Positions 8,336-17,116 of a stretch of DNA of 64,000 bases are shown here, piece after piece. Made by a program: the position numbers and the translations under genes. Numbering within the stretch: position 1 is the first letter of the stretch; every line of letters begins with the position of its first letter. The notes beneath the pieces are model-generated. The model worked only from the letters and a program-made list of their open reading frames with translations. It made no database searches and had not been told where the DNA came from. The DNA comes from Sphingobium sp. (lineage in GTDB: Bacteria; Pseudomonadota; Alphaproteobacteria; Sphingomonadales; Sphingomonadaceae), in NCBI GenBank assembly GCA_023266575.1, contig JAHFPV010000005.1, positions 124,001-188,000 on the forward strand, given 5' to 3'.

Positions 8336-9874
8336 TTAAAGCGGAATATTGTCATGCTTCTTCCACGGATTCTCCAGCGCCTTGTTGCGCAGTTTGCGCA
8401 GGCCCAGCGCGATGCGGCGGCGCGTCGAGTGCGGCTGGATCACCTCGTCGATAAAGCCTTTTGACGCGGCCACGAACGGGTTGGCGAAGCGGGCCTCATA
8501 TTCCGCCGTGCGCTCGGCAATCTCGTCCGCTGTCTTGCCGCGGAAGATGATCTCGACCGCGCCCTTGGCACCCATCACCGCAATTTCGGCGGTCGGCCAG
8601 GCATAGTTCAGATCGCCGCGCAGATGCTTGGACGCCATCACGTCATAAGCGCCGCCATAGGCCTTGCGCGTGATGATGGTGATTTTCGGGACCGTCGCTT
8701 CGGCATAGGCGAACAGCAGTTTCGCGCCATGCTTGATGATGCCATTATGCTCCTGCGCGGTCCCCGGCAGGAAGCCCGGCACGTCCACCAACGTCACGAT
8801 CGGTATCTCGAACGCATCGCAGAAGCGCACGAAGCGCCCGGCCTTCTTGGACGAGTTGATGTCCAGCACGCCCGCCAGCACGAAGGGCTGGTTAGCGACG
8901 ATGCCGATCGTGCGCCCTTCAACCCGGCCAAAGCCGCAGATGATATTGCCGGCGTGCGCGGGCTGCACCTCGAAGAAATCGCCCTCATCCACGATCTTCT
9001 TGATCAGTTCGTGCATGTCATAGGGCTGGTTCGCATTCGCCGGGATCAGCGTGTCGAGGCTGGGCTCGATCCGGTCCCACGGGTCCGCGCTCGGCCGCTC
9101 CGGCACCGGTTCCTTGTTCGACGCGGGCAGGAAGTCGACGAAATCGCGCACCGCCAGCAGCGCCTCTATGTCGTTCTCGAACGCCACGTCCGCCACGCCG
9201 GACTTGGTCGTGTGCGTCACCGCGCCGCCCAATTCTTCCTGGGTCACCACCTCATTCGTCACCGTCTTGACCACATCGGGTCCGGTCACGAACATGAAGC
9301 TGCTATCCTTCACCATGAAGATGAAGTCGGTCATCGCGGGCGAATAGACTGCGCCGCCCGCGCATGGCCCCATGATGACGCTGATCTGCGGCACCACGCC
9401 GCTGGCCAGCACATTGCGCTGGAAAATCTCCGCATAGCCCGCAAGCGACGCCACGCCCTCCTGAATCCGCGCGCCGCCGCTGTCATTCAGGCCGATCACC
9501 GGCGCGCCGACCTTTAACGCCATGTCCATGATCTTGCAGATCTTCATCGCGTGCCGTTCCGACACTGCGCCGCCATAAACCGTGAAATCCTGGCTGAACA
9601 GGAATACCAGCCGCCCGTTGATCGTGCCGGAGCCGGTGACGACGCCATCGCCGGGAATATGCGCCTCATCCATGCCGAAATCGGTGCAATTATGCTCGAC
9701 ATACATGTCCAGCTCTTCAAAGCTGCCCTCGTCCAGCAACACCTCTATCCGCTCGCGCGCGGTCAGCTTGCCCTTGCCATGCTGCGCGTCGATGCGGCGT
9801 TGGCCGCCCCCCATACGCGCGCCTTCGCGCTTGGCTTCCAGCTGTTCGATAATGGCGAGCTTCGACATAGGCAT
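8336..9874 (-). CDS. pccB: Propionyl-CoA carboxylase beta subunit (carboxyltransferase)
   Basis: Transfers the carboxyl group from biotin on PccA to propionyl-CoA. The 512-residue chain is made of two crotonase-fold halves. The first carries [14 protein letters not shown] and [16 protein letters not shown]; the second carries [21 protein letters not shown] and [14 protein letters not shown]. These motifs and the genomic partner pccA separate it from acetyl-CoA carboxylase subunits. GGAGAG lies just before ATG 9874; a second ATG at 9868 (MSKLAI) is also possible and has the better spacing. It is the first gene of the minus-strand operon, and TTTGCAAA-like sites for the divergent regulator lie 50-105 bp upstream. 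Confidence 0.95.
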   Translation of the reverse strand: MPMSKLAIIEQLEAKREGARMGGGQRRIDAQHGKGKLTARERIEVLLDEGSFEELDMYVEHNCTDFGMDEAHIPGDGVVTGSGTINGRLVFLFSQDFTVYGGAVSERHAMKICKIMDMALKVGAPVIGLNDSGGARIQEGVASLAGYAEIFQRNVLASGVVPQISVIMGPCAGGAVYSPAMTDFIFMVKDSSFMFVTGPDVVKTVTNEVVTQEELGGAVTHTTKSGVADVAFENDIEALLAVRDFVDFLPASNKEPVPERPSADPWDRIEPSLDTLIPANANQPYDMHELIKKIVDEGDFFEVQPAHAGNIICGFGRVEGRTIGIVANQPFVLAGVLDINSSKKAGRFVRFCDAFEIPIVTLVDVPGFLPGTAQEHNGIIKHGAKLLFAYAEATVPKITIITRKAYGGAYDVMASKHLRGDLNYAWPTAEIAVMGAKGAVEIIFRGKTADEIAERTAEYEARFANPFVAASKGFIDEVIQPHSTRRRIALGLRKLRNKALENPWKKHDNIPL

Positions 9875-9923
9875 ATCTCTCCGGTCAGGACACGGACGTC
9901 GTTATAGCCGCCCTTTTCCCGTC

Positions 9924-9979
9924 TTTGCGATTTTTCGCAAATGCAAATTTGCTAATTTGCAAATCACCACTTCGCAAAT
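9924..9979. promoter_or_regulatory. TTTGCAAA-type operator cluster between pccB and the ScfR regulator
   Basis: A dense set of related half-sites: TTTGCGA-TTTT-TCGCAAA (9924-9941, perfect inverted repeat), GCAAATTTGC (9943-9952), TTTGCTAA-TTTGCAAA (9948-9963) and TTCGCAAA (9971-9978). The ScfR protein PccR of Rhodobacter sphaeroides is reported to bind paired TTTGCAAA sites, and the gene for an ScfR-family protein starts 120 bp away. The cluster lies between divergent genes, so it may control both pccB and the regulator. Confidence 0.75.
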
Positions 9980-10000
9980 TAGGGTCGCCCACACTTCCCT

Positions 10001-10067
10001 CCGTTCGTTTCGAGCGAAGTCGAGAAACGTCGCGCACCGGTTTCTCGACTTCGCTCGAAACGAACGG
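10001..10067. repeat. Perfect 28-bp inverted repeat (palindromic element)
   Basis: The arms at 10001-10028 and 10040-10067 are exact reverse complements around an 11-base loop. The arm begins CCGTTCGTTTCGAGCGAAG. It lies in the 5' region of the ScfR regulator gene, between the operator cluster and the start codon, so a transcript starting at the operators would carry a very strong hairpin. A diverged relative is at 13822-13894. Confidence 0.9.
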
Positions 10068-10099
10068 CGGTTGGATTAGACAAAGGACAGGCAACCATC

Positions 10100-11515
10100 A
10101 TGGCACGCGGCAATCGTATCTTTGCAGGACCAAGGCTGCGCCAGCTGCGGCTCGACCATCGCATGGATCAGGCGACGATGGCGCAGGCGCTGGGCATATC
10201 CGTGTCCTATTTGTCCCAGATGGAAAATGACGATCGCCCCCTGACCGCCAAGGTCAAGGCGGCGCTCGCCAATGCCTTTCCCACCGACTGGGCCAGTTTC
10301 GACGCGCGTGAGGACGAGCAGATGCTGGGCGCCTTCACCTTCGCGCTCAGCCATCCCGAACTGCCCGGCGTCGCGCTGGAGCCGGAGCGGATCGAGAAAT
10401 TGCATCTGCAATTCCCCGAATTCGCGGCCCGCTATCTCGACCTCTACAACGCCCATATCCGGGCCAATGAACGCATCAACATGATCGAGGAAGCGATCGC
10501 CAATGACAGCACGGTGCAGGCACGCTTGCCGTGGGAGGCCGCACGCGACTGGTTTCATGAGGCGGGCAATTATGTCCACACGCTCGACTGCCTGGCCGAG
10601 GATATGGCCGCGAGCTTCACTGCCGGCCAGGCGCTGGACGAAGGGATGTTGGTCGAGGCACTGGCGCGGCGGCACGGCATCGAAACGCTGATCGCCGACA
10701 CGCCAGACAGCGCGCTGCGATCCTATAGCGCGGCGGACAGACGCCTGTTCATCAACGCGGCGCTGCCTACCGAAAGCCGCAAATTCATGCTGGCGCACCA
10801 GTTGATGATGCTGGAGGGGCAGGCGGTGATTGCCGACGTGGTGACCAAGGCTGCCCTGCCCGTCACTGGCGCGGACCGGCTGCTGGCGATCGGCCTGGGC
10901 AATTATGCCGCCGGTGCGCTGCTGATGCCCTATGCCCCGTTTCGGGAAGCAGCGCGGGTCATGCGTCACGATATCGACCGTCTGGCCCGCACCTTTGGCG
11001 TCAGTTTCGAGCAGGCCTGCCATCGCCTCTCCACCCTGCAACGCCCCGGCCTGCGCGGCATTCCCTTCTTCTTCTGCCGCGTCGATATGGCGGGCAATAT
11101 CACCAAACGCCACAGCGCCACCCGGCTGCAATTCGCCCGCTTCGGCGGTGCCTGCCCGCTGTGGAACGTCCACGAAGCCGTCGCCATCCCCGACCGGATC
11201 AACGTGCAACTGGGCGAGACGCCCGATGGGGTGCGCTATGTGTCGATGGCCAAGGGGCTGGTGAAGCCATCGGGCAGCTACAGCCGCACCCCGCGCCGCT
11301 TTGCCGTGGTGCTGGGGTGCGAGACCGCCCATGCCGCCAACTTCGTCTATGCGGACGGGCTGCGGCTGGAGGATGAGGGCGCGGCGACACCGATCGGCAT
11401 CACCTGCCGCCTCTGTTCGCGCCAAAGCTGCGACCAGCGCGCCTTCCCGCCCGCCGACCGGCCGATCCATGTCGACCCGGACAATCGCCAGATCGTCCCC
11501 TACTGGATCGGGTGA
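10100..11515 (+). CDS. ScfR-family short-chain fatty acyl-CoA regulator (PccR/RamB-like)
   Basis: A 471-residue transcription factor that most likely senses propionyl-CoA or a related acyl-CoA and controls the divergent pcc operon. An XRE-type helix-turn-helix is at about residues 10-65 (LRQLRLDHRMDQATMAQALG, SVSYLSQMENDDRPL). A large central region with an IrrE-like segment follows (LFINAALPTESRKFMLAHQL). The DUF2083 C-terminal domain ends in a cysteine motif, C436-x2-C439-x4-C444. This architecture is that of RamB, MccR and PccR. Its position next to pccB and the TTTGCAAA-type sites support the propionate role; the effector itself is inferred. Confidence 0.88.
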   Translation: MARGNRIFAGPRLRQLRLDHRMDQATMAQALGISVSYLSQMENDDRPLTAKVKAALANAFPTDWASFDAREDEQMLGAFTFALSHPELPGVALEPERIEKLHLQFPEFAARYLDLYNAHIRANERINMIEEAIANDSTVQARLPWEAARDWFHEAGNYVHTLDCLAEDMAASFTAGQALDEGMLVEALARRHGIETLIADTPDSALRSYSAADRRLFINAALPTESRKFMLAHQLMMLEGQAVIADVVTKAALPVTGADRLLAIGLGNYAAGALLMPYAPFREAARVMRHDIDRLARTFGVSFEQACHRLSTLQRPGLRGIPFFFCRVDMAGNITKRHSATRLQFARFGGACPLWNVHEAVAIPDRINVQLGETPDGVRYVSMAKGLVKPSGSYSRTPRRFAVVLGCETAHAANFVYADGLRLEDEGAATPIGITCRLCSRQSCDQRAFPPADRPIHVDPDNRQIVPYWIG

Positions 11516-11573
11516 CGCCACCATGTGGAAAGCGGCCCTATTGCTCGTTTCAGCAGGGTAGTAGGGAGACATA

Positions 11574-12305
11574 ATGACCGACTGCGCACTGATCGACCCC
11601 GTAACTGACGCCCTCGCGACGATTGGCTATGCACGCCTGTCGGGCAGTCAGACCTTTGCGCAGCTGGGCATCGATATGGCGGACTGGCGCGCTTTCGCCG
11701 ATAGCTGGAACGATCTGGGACCGGACCTCTATATGGCCGACGGCGGACGCTATCGCCGCCGCCGCCACGCGACCTTTCGCTGTGAGGATGGTGCCTTCAC
11801 CCGCCAGCCGCACCAGCCCCATTATCAGAGCCGCGATTATAATGCGCTCAATGGCGATGTGCAGCGCTGGTTCGATCCGGTCGAGCAGGCCACGGTCGAT
11901 AATCCGGTCTGCCAAGCGATCTTCGCCTTTTGCGCCGCACATTTCCCGATGAGCGGCCCGGCGCATGTCGAAATGCATCAATTCCGTATCGAGGCAAAGC
12001 CCGGCGAAGTCGGTCGCCCGACACCCGAAGGCCTGCACCGCGACGGGGTGGATCATGTGTTCGTGATGCTGATCGAGCGGCGTAACGTGCGCGAAGGCGT
12101 GACCCGCATCGGCGCCCCCGACGGCACGGCGCTGGGCGAATTCATGCTGGCGGAACCGGGCGACGCGATGCTGATCGACGATCGACGGATATTGCACGGG
12201 GTGACGGAAATCCACGCGGTGGATGTCGCCCAACCGGCCTGGCGCGATGCGCTGGTGGTGACGTTCATATCCTCCCCGGCACGGGGAGGGGGACCGCTGG
12301 CGTAG
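11574..12305 (+). CDS. 2-oxoglutarate/Fe(II)-dependent dioxygenase (PF10014-like)
   Basis: A non-heme iron oxygenase of about 243 residues. The facial triad is visible as H155-x-D157 (GLHRDGVDH) and H208 (ILHGVTEI), with R224 placed to bind 2-oxoglutarate. The family includes amino-acid hydroxylases such as L-isoleucine dioxygenase, so a free amino acid is a plausible substrate, but the sequence does not decide it. It begins 58 bp after the ScfR gene with AGGGAGACATA before the ATG and may share its transcript. The last eight or so codons (SSPARGGGPLA) come from the palindromic repeat that starts at 12269, so the native C-terminus has been replaced or extended. Confidence 0.75.
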   Translation: MTDCALIDPVTDALATIGYARLSGSQTFAQLGIDMADWRAFADSWNDLGPDLYMADGGRYRRRRHATFRCEDGAFTRQPHQPHYQSRDYNALNGDVQRWFDPVEQATVDNPVCQAIFAFCAAHFPMSGPAHVEMHQFRIEAKPGEVGRPTPEGLHRDGVDHVFVMLIERRNVREGVTRIGAPDGTALGEFMLAEPGDAMLIDDRRILHGVTEIHAVDVAQPAWRDALVVTFISSPARGGGPLA

Positions 12306-12386
12306 CCAGTGGTGGAGGGGGCGTGAGGCTTGGCAAGCCCCCTCCGTCAGCCCTATGGGCTGCCACCTCCCCGCAAGCGGGGAGGA
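12269..12386. repeat. Inverted palindromic repeats between convergent genes
   Basis: The left unit, near 12270-12291, reads CCTCCCC-GGCA-CGGGGAGG; the right unit, near 12365-12386, reads CCTCCCC-GCAAG-CGGGGAGG. About 75 bp lie between them. The repeat overlaps the 3' end of the dioxygenase gene (stop at 12303-12305) and stops exactly at the gor stop codon. It could act as a two-way terminator. Confidence 0.85.
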
Positions 12387-13733
12387 TTATTTCAACAGCA
12401 CCAATTCCTCCGCCATGCTGGGATGCAACGCCACCGTGTCGTCGAAATCCTGCTTGGTCAGCCCGGCCTTCACCGCGATGGCGGCGGCCTGCAATATCTC
12501 CGGCGCGTCGGGACCGATCATGTGCAGGCCCACCACCCGGTCGGTCGTCGCATCCACGATCATCTTGTAGAGCGCCCGCTCCTCGCGCCCCGCCAGCACA
12601 TATTTCATCGGGCGGAAGTCGGACGTGTAGACCTTCACTGTCCCCAGCTTGTTCTTCGCCTGGGCCTCGGTCATGCCGACACCGGCGAGCGGCGGGTGGC
12701 TGAACACGGCGGACGGCACGCAGTCATAATCGACCGTGCGCGGGTTCCCCCCAAACACCGTGTCGGCAAAGGCGTGACCCTCACGGATCGCCACCGGGGT
12801 CAGTTGCAACCGGTCTGTGACGTCACCCACGGCATAGATGCTCTCGCAGCTCGTCTTGTTATAGTCATCGACCTTGATCGCGCCCTTGTCGTCCAGATCG
12901 ACGCCCGCGCTCTCCAGCCCCAGCCCGTCCACATTGGGCTTGCGCCCGGTCGCGAACAGGATGACGTCCGCGGCCACCGGGTCGCCCGACTGGAAGTGGA
13001 CGCACAGCGTGCCATCCTCGGTCTTTTCGATCCGCTCCATCTGCGCATTGAAGCGGAAATTGATGCCCTTGCTCATAGAAATCTGGAGCAGCCGGTCGCG
13101 TATCTGTTCGTCATAGCCGCGCAGCAAAGTGCCGGACCGGTTGACGATCGTCACGTGGCTGCCGAACTGGTGGAAGATACCGGCAAATTCATTGGCGATA
13201 TAGCCGCCACCGACGATGACGATCCGCTTGGGGCATTGTTCCAGATGGAACACCTCGTTGGAGGTGATGCCATGTTCCGCGCCCTCAATCTCCGGCATGA
13301 TCGGCCAGGCGCCGGTCGCGACCAATATATATTTAGCGGTGACTTCCCGCCCGCTCGCCAGCTTCACGCTGTGCGGACCGGTCACGACCGCGCGTTCGGG
13401 GATCATCTCGACCTTATGGCTATTGAGCGTATTCTTGTAGAGACCCTCCAGCCGATCGACCTCGCCCAGCACATTGTCGCGCAGCGTGGTCCATTCAAAG
13501 CCGCAGTCGGGGACATTCCAGCCGAACCGGCGCGCGTCCTTCAGATCCTCGGCAAAATGCGCGCCATAAATCAGCAGCTTCTTGGGCACGCAGCCGCGAA
13601 TGACGCAGGTGCCGCCGACGCGAAATTCCTCGGCCACCGCAACCTTCGCCCCATGCGCCGCCGCCACGCGCGACGCACGCACGCCGCCCGATCCTGCACC
13701 GATGACGAAAAGGTCGAAATCAAACTCGCTCAT
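12387..13733 (-). CDS. gor: Glutathione-disulfide reductase
   Basis: An FAD- and NADPH-dependent enzyme that keeps glutathione reduced in the cytoplasm. The 448-residue chain has the FAD motif FVIGAGSGGVRASR. The redox disulfide is C43-x4-C48 in GGTCVIRGCVPKK, and the NADPH motif is VIVGGGYIANEFA. The C-terminal catalytic histidine is H437 in LHPSMAEE. RSGTLLRGYDEQ downstream of the second dinucleotide motif fits NADPH preference and glutathione reductase rather than lipoamide dehydrogenase or mercuric reductase. No partner genes adjoin; palindromic repeats lie on both sides. The start MSEFDFDLFVIGAG is the usual one. Confidence 0.93.
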   Translation of the reverse strand: MSEFDFDLFVIGAGSGGVRASRVAAAHGAKVAVAEEFRVGGTCVIRGCVPKKLLIYGAHFAEDLKDARRFGWNVPDCGFEWTTLRDNVLGEVDRLEGLYKNTLNSHKVEMIPERAVVTGPHSVKLASGREVTAKYILVATGAWPIMPEIEGAEHGITSNEVFHLEQCPKRIVIVGGGYIANEFAGIFHQFGSHVTIVNRSGTLLRGYDEQIRDRLLQISMSKGINFRFNAQMERIEKTEDGTLCVHFQSGDPVAADVILFATGRKPNVDGLGLESAGVDLDDKGAIKVDDYNKTSCESIYAVGDVTDRLQLTPVAIREGHAFADTVFGGNPRTVDYDCVPSAVFSHPPLAGVGMTEAQAKNKLGTVKVYTSDFRPMKYVLAGREERALYKMIVDATTDRVVGLHMIGPDAPEILQAAAIAVKAGLTKQDFDDTVALHPSMAEELVLLK

Positions 13734-13821
13734 GCCTGGCCTCCGATTGGGTGCGGGGGATATGGCGGTTGGGCGCGGGAGTTACAAACGGGAATCGTGC
13801 TGCTGGTAGCCAAACCACCTC

Positions 13822-13894
13822 CGTTCGCTTCGAGCGTGTCGAGAAGCGTGCAGCGTCGCTTCCGCGTTTCTCGACTGCGCTCGAAACGAACGGC
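13822..13894. repeat. Diverged inverted palindromic repeat between gor and pgi
   Basis: The left arm starts CCGTTCGCTTCGAGC at 13822; the right arm ends GCTCGAAACGAACGG at 13894. The same family as the perfect inverted repeat at 10001-10067, but with mismatches in the arms and a longer centre. It lies between two minus-strand genes, downstream of pgi (stop at 13904). Confidence 0.8.
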
Positions 13895-13903
13895 TGTTGT
13901 GAT

Positions 13904-15409
13904 TTACTCCGCCCCCAGCGCAATCTCGATCAATGCCATGGTCGATGGATCAAACCCCGTCGGCCCATCACTCTCGATCGACTTGGCAATCTCCTTGCCT
14001 AGCTCCACGCCGAACTGGTCGAACGGGTTGATCCCCATCAGCACCGCATTGGCAAAGGTGCGATGCTCGTAAAAGGCGATCAGCGCGCCCAGCGCGTGCG
14101 GGGTCACATCGTCCATCAGGATGGTGGTGGATGGACGATTGCCGGGATAGGCGCGCGCCGGATCGGCAGCATTATCCTTGCCCCGCATCAGCGCTGCCCC
14201 CTGCGCGAAGCAGTTGACCAGCAGGGCGCGATGATGCGCCGGGTCCAGCGCATGGCCCGGCTCGATCGCGGCGATAAACTCGACCGGCGTGATGATCGTC
14301 CCCTGATGCAGCAGCTGGAACACGGCATGTTGCGCATCCGTCCCCACCCCGCCCCAGGTGATCGGCGCGGTCGGGCCATCGACGGGTGATCCGTCCAGCT
14401 TCACCGCCTTGCCATTGCTCTCCATCTCCAGCTGCTGGAGATAGGATGGCAGCAGCGCCAGCCGCTCGTCATAGGCAAACACGGCGCGGGTCTGGCAGCC
14501 CAGCACCCGCGCATAATATTGGTCGGCAAAGGCCGCGATAAGCGGGATATTCTGCGCCGGATCGGACAGGCGGAAATGGCGGTCCATCTCAGCCGCGCCC
14601 TCCAGCAGGCTTTCAAACGCATCCCAGCCCAGCGCCAGCGCGGCAGGAAAGCCGATCGAGGACCAGAGCGAATAACGCCCGCCCACGGACTCGGCAAAGG
14701 GCAGGATGCGGGTTTCATCGACACCCCATTCCATCGCCCGGTCGGGCGCGGCGGTCAGCGCGACGACGCGGCCATAGGGATCATCCACCCCGCCCTCGAC
14801 CATCCAGTTGATCGCGCTCGCCGCGTTCAGCATGGTTTCGCTGGTGGTGAAGGTCTTGGAGGCAATCGCGATCAGCGTCGCATGGGGATCAAACCCCTCG
14901 ATCGCCCGCTCCAGCGCGGTGCCATCGACGTTTGACACGATCGCCACGTCATACCGCACTCCGTCGCCGTCCAGCGCATCGACGATCAGGTCGGGGCCAA
15001 GGGCCGAGCCGCCAATGCCGATATGCAGGATATGGCGAATCTCGCCTAGCGCCCCGGCCTCGATCGCATCGATCAAGCCGCGCATCCGGTTATGCAGCAT
15101 CTTGGCATGGGCAACGCTGTCGGGGTTCCCCTCCCCGCGCTCGGCAGGATGTTCGGCGGCGCGGCCTTCGGTGTTGTTCACCGCCTCGCCCGCAAACAGC
15201 GCGTCGCGCCGCCGGGCAAAGCCCTGCTCGTCCGCGAGCGCCAGAAATCCGGTCATCAGATCATCGGTCAAATGCGTCTTGGACCAGTCGAAGCGGATCG
15301 GTCCCTGGGTCAGCACCAGCTTGGACAGGCGATCGGGATCGGTCGTGAAAATCGACTTGAGGTCGGCTTGCGGCAGGGCGGCGATGGCCGCCAGTGCAGG
15401 ACTCGGCAT
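13904..15409 (-). CDS. pgi: Glucose-6-phosphate isomerase
   Basis: Interconverts glucose-6-phosphate and fructose-6-phosphate. The protein is about 501 residues. Recognisable motifs in order are HIGIGGSALGPDL (phosphosugar loop), ASKTFTTSETM, VGGRYSLWSSIGF (the PGI signature), QLEMESNGKAV and GINPFDQFGVELGKEIAK near the C-terminus. The start at 15409 (MPSPALAAIAALPQ) has GAGG seven bases upstream; the longer in-frame ATG at 15493 would add an arginine-rich tail unlike the family. It is divergent from lepB. The shorter length compared with enteric Pgi is usual in alphaproteobacteria. Confidence 0.95.
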   Translation of the reverse strand: MPSPALAAIAALPQADLKSIFTTDPDRLSKLVLTQGPIRFDWSKTHLTDDLMTGFLALADEQGFARRRDALFAGEAVNNTEGRAAEHPAERGEGNPDSVAHAKMLHNRMRGLIDAIEAGALGEIRHILHIGIGGSALGPDLIVDALDGDGVRYDVAIVSNVDGTALERAIEGFDPHATLIAIASKTFTTSETMLNAASAINWMVEGGVDDPYGRVVALTAAPDRAMEWGVDETRILPFAESVGGRYSLWSSIGFPAALALGWDAFESLLEGAAEMDRHFRLSDPAQNIPLIAAFADQYYARVLGCQTRAVFAYDERLALLPSYLQQLEMESNGKAVKLDGSPVDGPTAPITWGGVGTDAQHAVFQLLHQGTIITPVEFIAAIEPGHALDPAHHRALLVNCFAQGAALMRGKDNAADPARAYPGNRPSTTILMDDVTPHALGALIAFYEHRTFANAVLMGINPFDQFGVELGKEIAKSIESDGPTGFDPSTMALIEIALGAE

Positions 15410-15585
15410 GGAATATCCTCTTCGATGAAATCGAAACCGGCGCTGCACCTGCCGATTCTTGGCCTCTTTAGCCAATGTTTCGACCAATTGCATCGGTCAG
15501 GACGCGCTTGACGTGTCAGGGCGCAAGCCTCAAAAGCCGCGACGGCCGCCTTATCGGCGATTTCACAGGGATAGAACGACCACCC

Positions 15586-16425
15586 ATGACTGCAAAATCG
15601 GAAACGCGGGACTTTATCTGGTTCCTCGCCAGGCTGGGCCTGTTCGTCTTTGTGCTGCGCAGTTTCATCATTTCGCCGTTCAATATCCCGTCGGAATCGA
15701 TGCAGCCGCGCCTGCTGATCGGCGACTATCTGCTGGTCGCCAAATGGCCCTATGGCTATTCGCGCTATTCGCTGCCCTTCAGCATCCCGCTGATCCCCGG
15801 CCGCATTTTCGCGTCCACCCCCAACCGGGGCGACGTGGTGGTGTTCAAGGCGCCGCCAAGCCAGAGGAACGACTATATCAAGCGGGTGATCGGCCTGCCC
15901 GGTGACATGATCGCCGTGCGCGGTGGCACCGTTTACCTCAACGGCGCGGCCATCCCCAAGCAGAAGGTCGCCGACCTCGTTATTCCAGTGACCCCGAATA
16001 TGACCGATGCGGCGGCCAAGGAAGGCGCGGAGTCCCCCTGCTATCGCCCCGATTTCGAGGAAGCCGCACCCGGCGGTGGCAAGCAGTGTCGCTACCCGCA
16101 ATATCGCGAAACCCTGCCCGCGACCAAGGATACGCCCGCGAAAAGCTATAACGTCCTAGATCTGGTGCCGGACGGCGCAGCGGATGATCGCGACACGGTG
16201 CTGGTGCCGCAGGGCCATTTGTTCATGATGGGCGACAATCGCGATCGCAGCGCCGACAGCCGCTTCCCGGCGGTCGATGGTGGCGGCATCGGCCTCGTCC
16301 CGGAGGAAAATCTGGTCGGCAAGGCGATGATTTCGGTATTTTCGACCGATGGCAGCGCCAACTGGCTGCTGCCCTGGACCTGGTTCTCGGCTGCGCGCTG
16401 GAACCGGATCGGGGAAGGCTTTTGA
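15586..16425 (+). CDS. lepB: Signal peptidase I
   Basis: The membrane-bound serine protease that removes signal peptides from exported proteins. A single N-terminal transmembrane helix (FIWFLARLGLFVFVLRSF) is followed by the catalytic serine S38 in FNIPSESMQP and the general-base lysine K99 in DYIKRVIGLPGD. The box MGDNRDRSADSR lies near the C-terminus. It is 279 residues long from the ATG at 15586, which places the helix at the N-terminus as in the family; an upstream in-frame ATG at 15475 was rejected. It overlaps rnc (TTGA), giving the familiar lepB-rnc-era order. Confidence 0.95.
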   Translation: MTAKSETRDFIWFLARLGLFVFVLRSFIISPFNIPSESMQPRLLIGDYLLVAKWPYGYSRYSLPFSIPLIPGRIFASTPNRGDVVVFKAPPSQRNDYIKRVIGLPGDMIAVRGGTVYLNGAAIPKQKVADLVIPVTPNMTDAAAKEGAESPCYRPDFEEAAPGGGKQCRYPQYRETLPATKDTPAKSYNVLDLVPDGAADDRDTVLVPQGHLFMMGDNRDRSADSRFPAVDGGGIGLVPEENLVGKAMISVFSTDGSANWLLPWTWFSAARWNRIGEGF

Positions 16426-17105
16426 ATCATAAGGCACCCCGGCCCGACACCGATGGCTGGCTGGCGGCGCTGATCGGGCGTCCGCCGCGTGACCCTGCGC
16501 CGTTCAACCAGGCACTCACCCATGGCAGCGCCAATCCGGTCAATTATGAGCGGCTGGAATTTCTGGGCGACCGGGTGCTGGGGCTGCTGGTATCCGAATG
16601 GGTGTTCGAACGCTTTTCTGGCGAACCCGAAGGCAAATTGTCGCGCCGTTTCAATGCGCTGGTATCAGGCGAAACCTGCGCAGAGGTAGCGCGCGCAGCG
16701 GGCGTACCCACCCATCTGGTGCTGGGCAAGCAGGCGCGCGACGATGGCGCGGCCAATAGCGACAATGTGCTGGGCGACGTCATGGAAGCGCTGATCGGTG
16801 CGCTCTATCTGGAGGCGGGGCTGGAGGAAGCGCGCACGCTCGTCCGCCGCCTCTGGGCCGACCGGGTCGATACCCAGACCGCCGCCCCCCGCCATCCCAA
16901 ATCCGCGCTCCAGGAATGGGCTGCCGCCAACAAGCGCAAGCCCCCCGAATATGAAGTCAAGGACCGCTCCGGCCCCCACCATGCGCTGCGTTTCGTCGTA
17001 TCAGTGACGATCAAGGGCGCGGGCGAGGCGAGCGCGACCGGCGGATCGAAACAGGAAGCGGAGACAGCGGCAGCGGCGGCGTTGCTGGAGAAGCTGACGG
17101 GGTGA
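16422..17105 (+). CDS. rnc: Ribonuclease III
   Basis: A double-strand-specific endoribonuclease for rRNA and mRNA processing. It is 227 residues long. The RNase III signature ERLEFLGDRVLGLL contains catalytic E46 and D50, and a second acidic set is in DVMEALIGALYLEAG. A dsRNA-binding domain follows from about residue 155 (PKSALQEWAAANKRKPPEYEV, ATGGSKQEAETAAAAALLEKL). The start is TTG at 16422 and overlaps the lepB stop as TTGA, with GGGGAAGG just upstream, so translation is probably coupled. In most relatives era follows directly; here a 366-bp repeat-bounded element separates them. Confidence 0.95.
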   Translation: MNHKAPRPDTDGWLAALIGRPPRDPAPFNQALTHGSANPVNYERLEFLGDRVLGLLVSEWVFERFSGEPEGKLSRRFNALVSGETCAEVARAAGVPTHLVLGKQARDDGAANSDNVLGDVMEALIGALYLEAGLEEARTLVRRLWADRVDTQTAAPRHPKSALQEWAAANKRKPPEYEVKDRSGPHHALRFVVSVTIKGAGEASATGGSKQEAETAAAAALLEKLTG

Positions 17106-17116
17106 TCATCACAACC

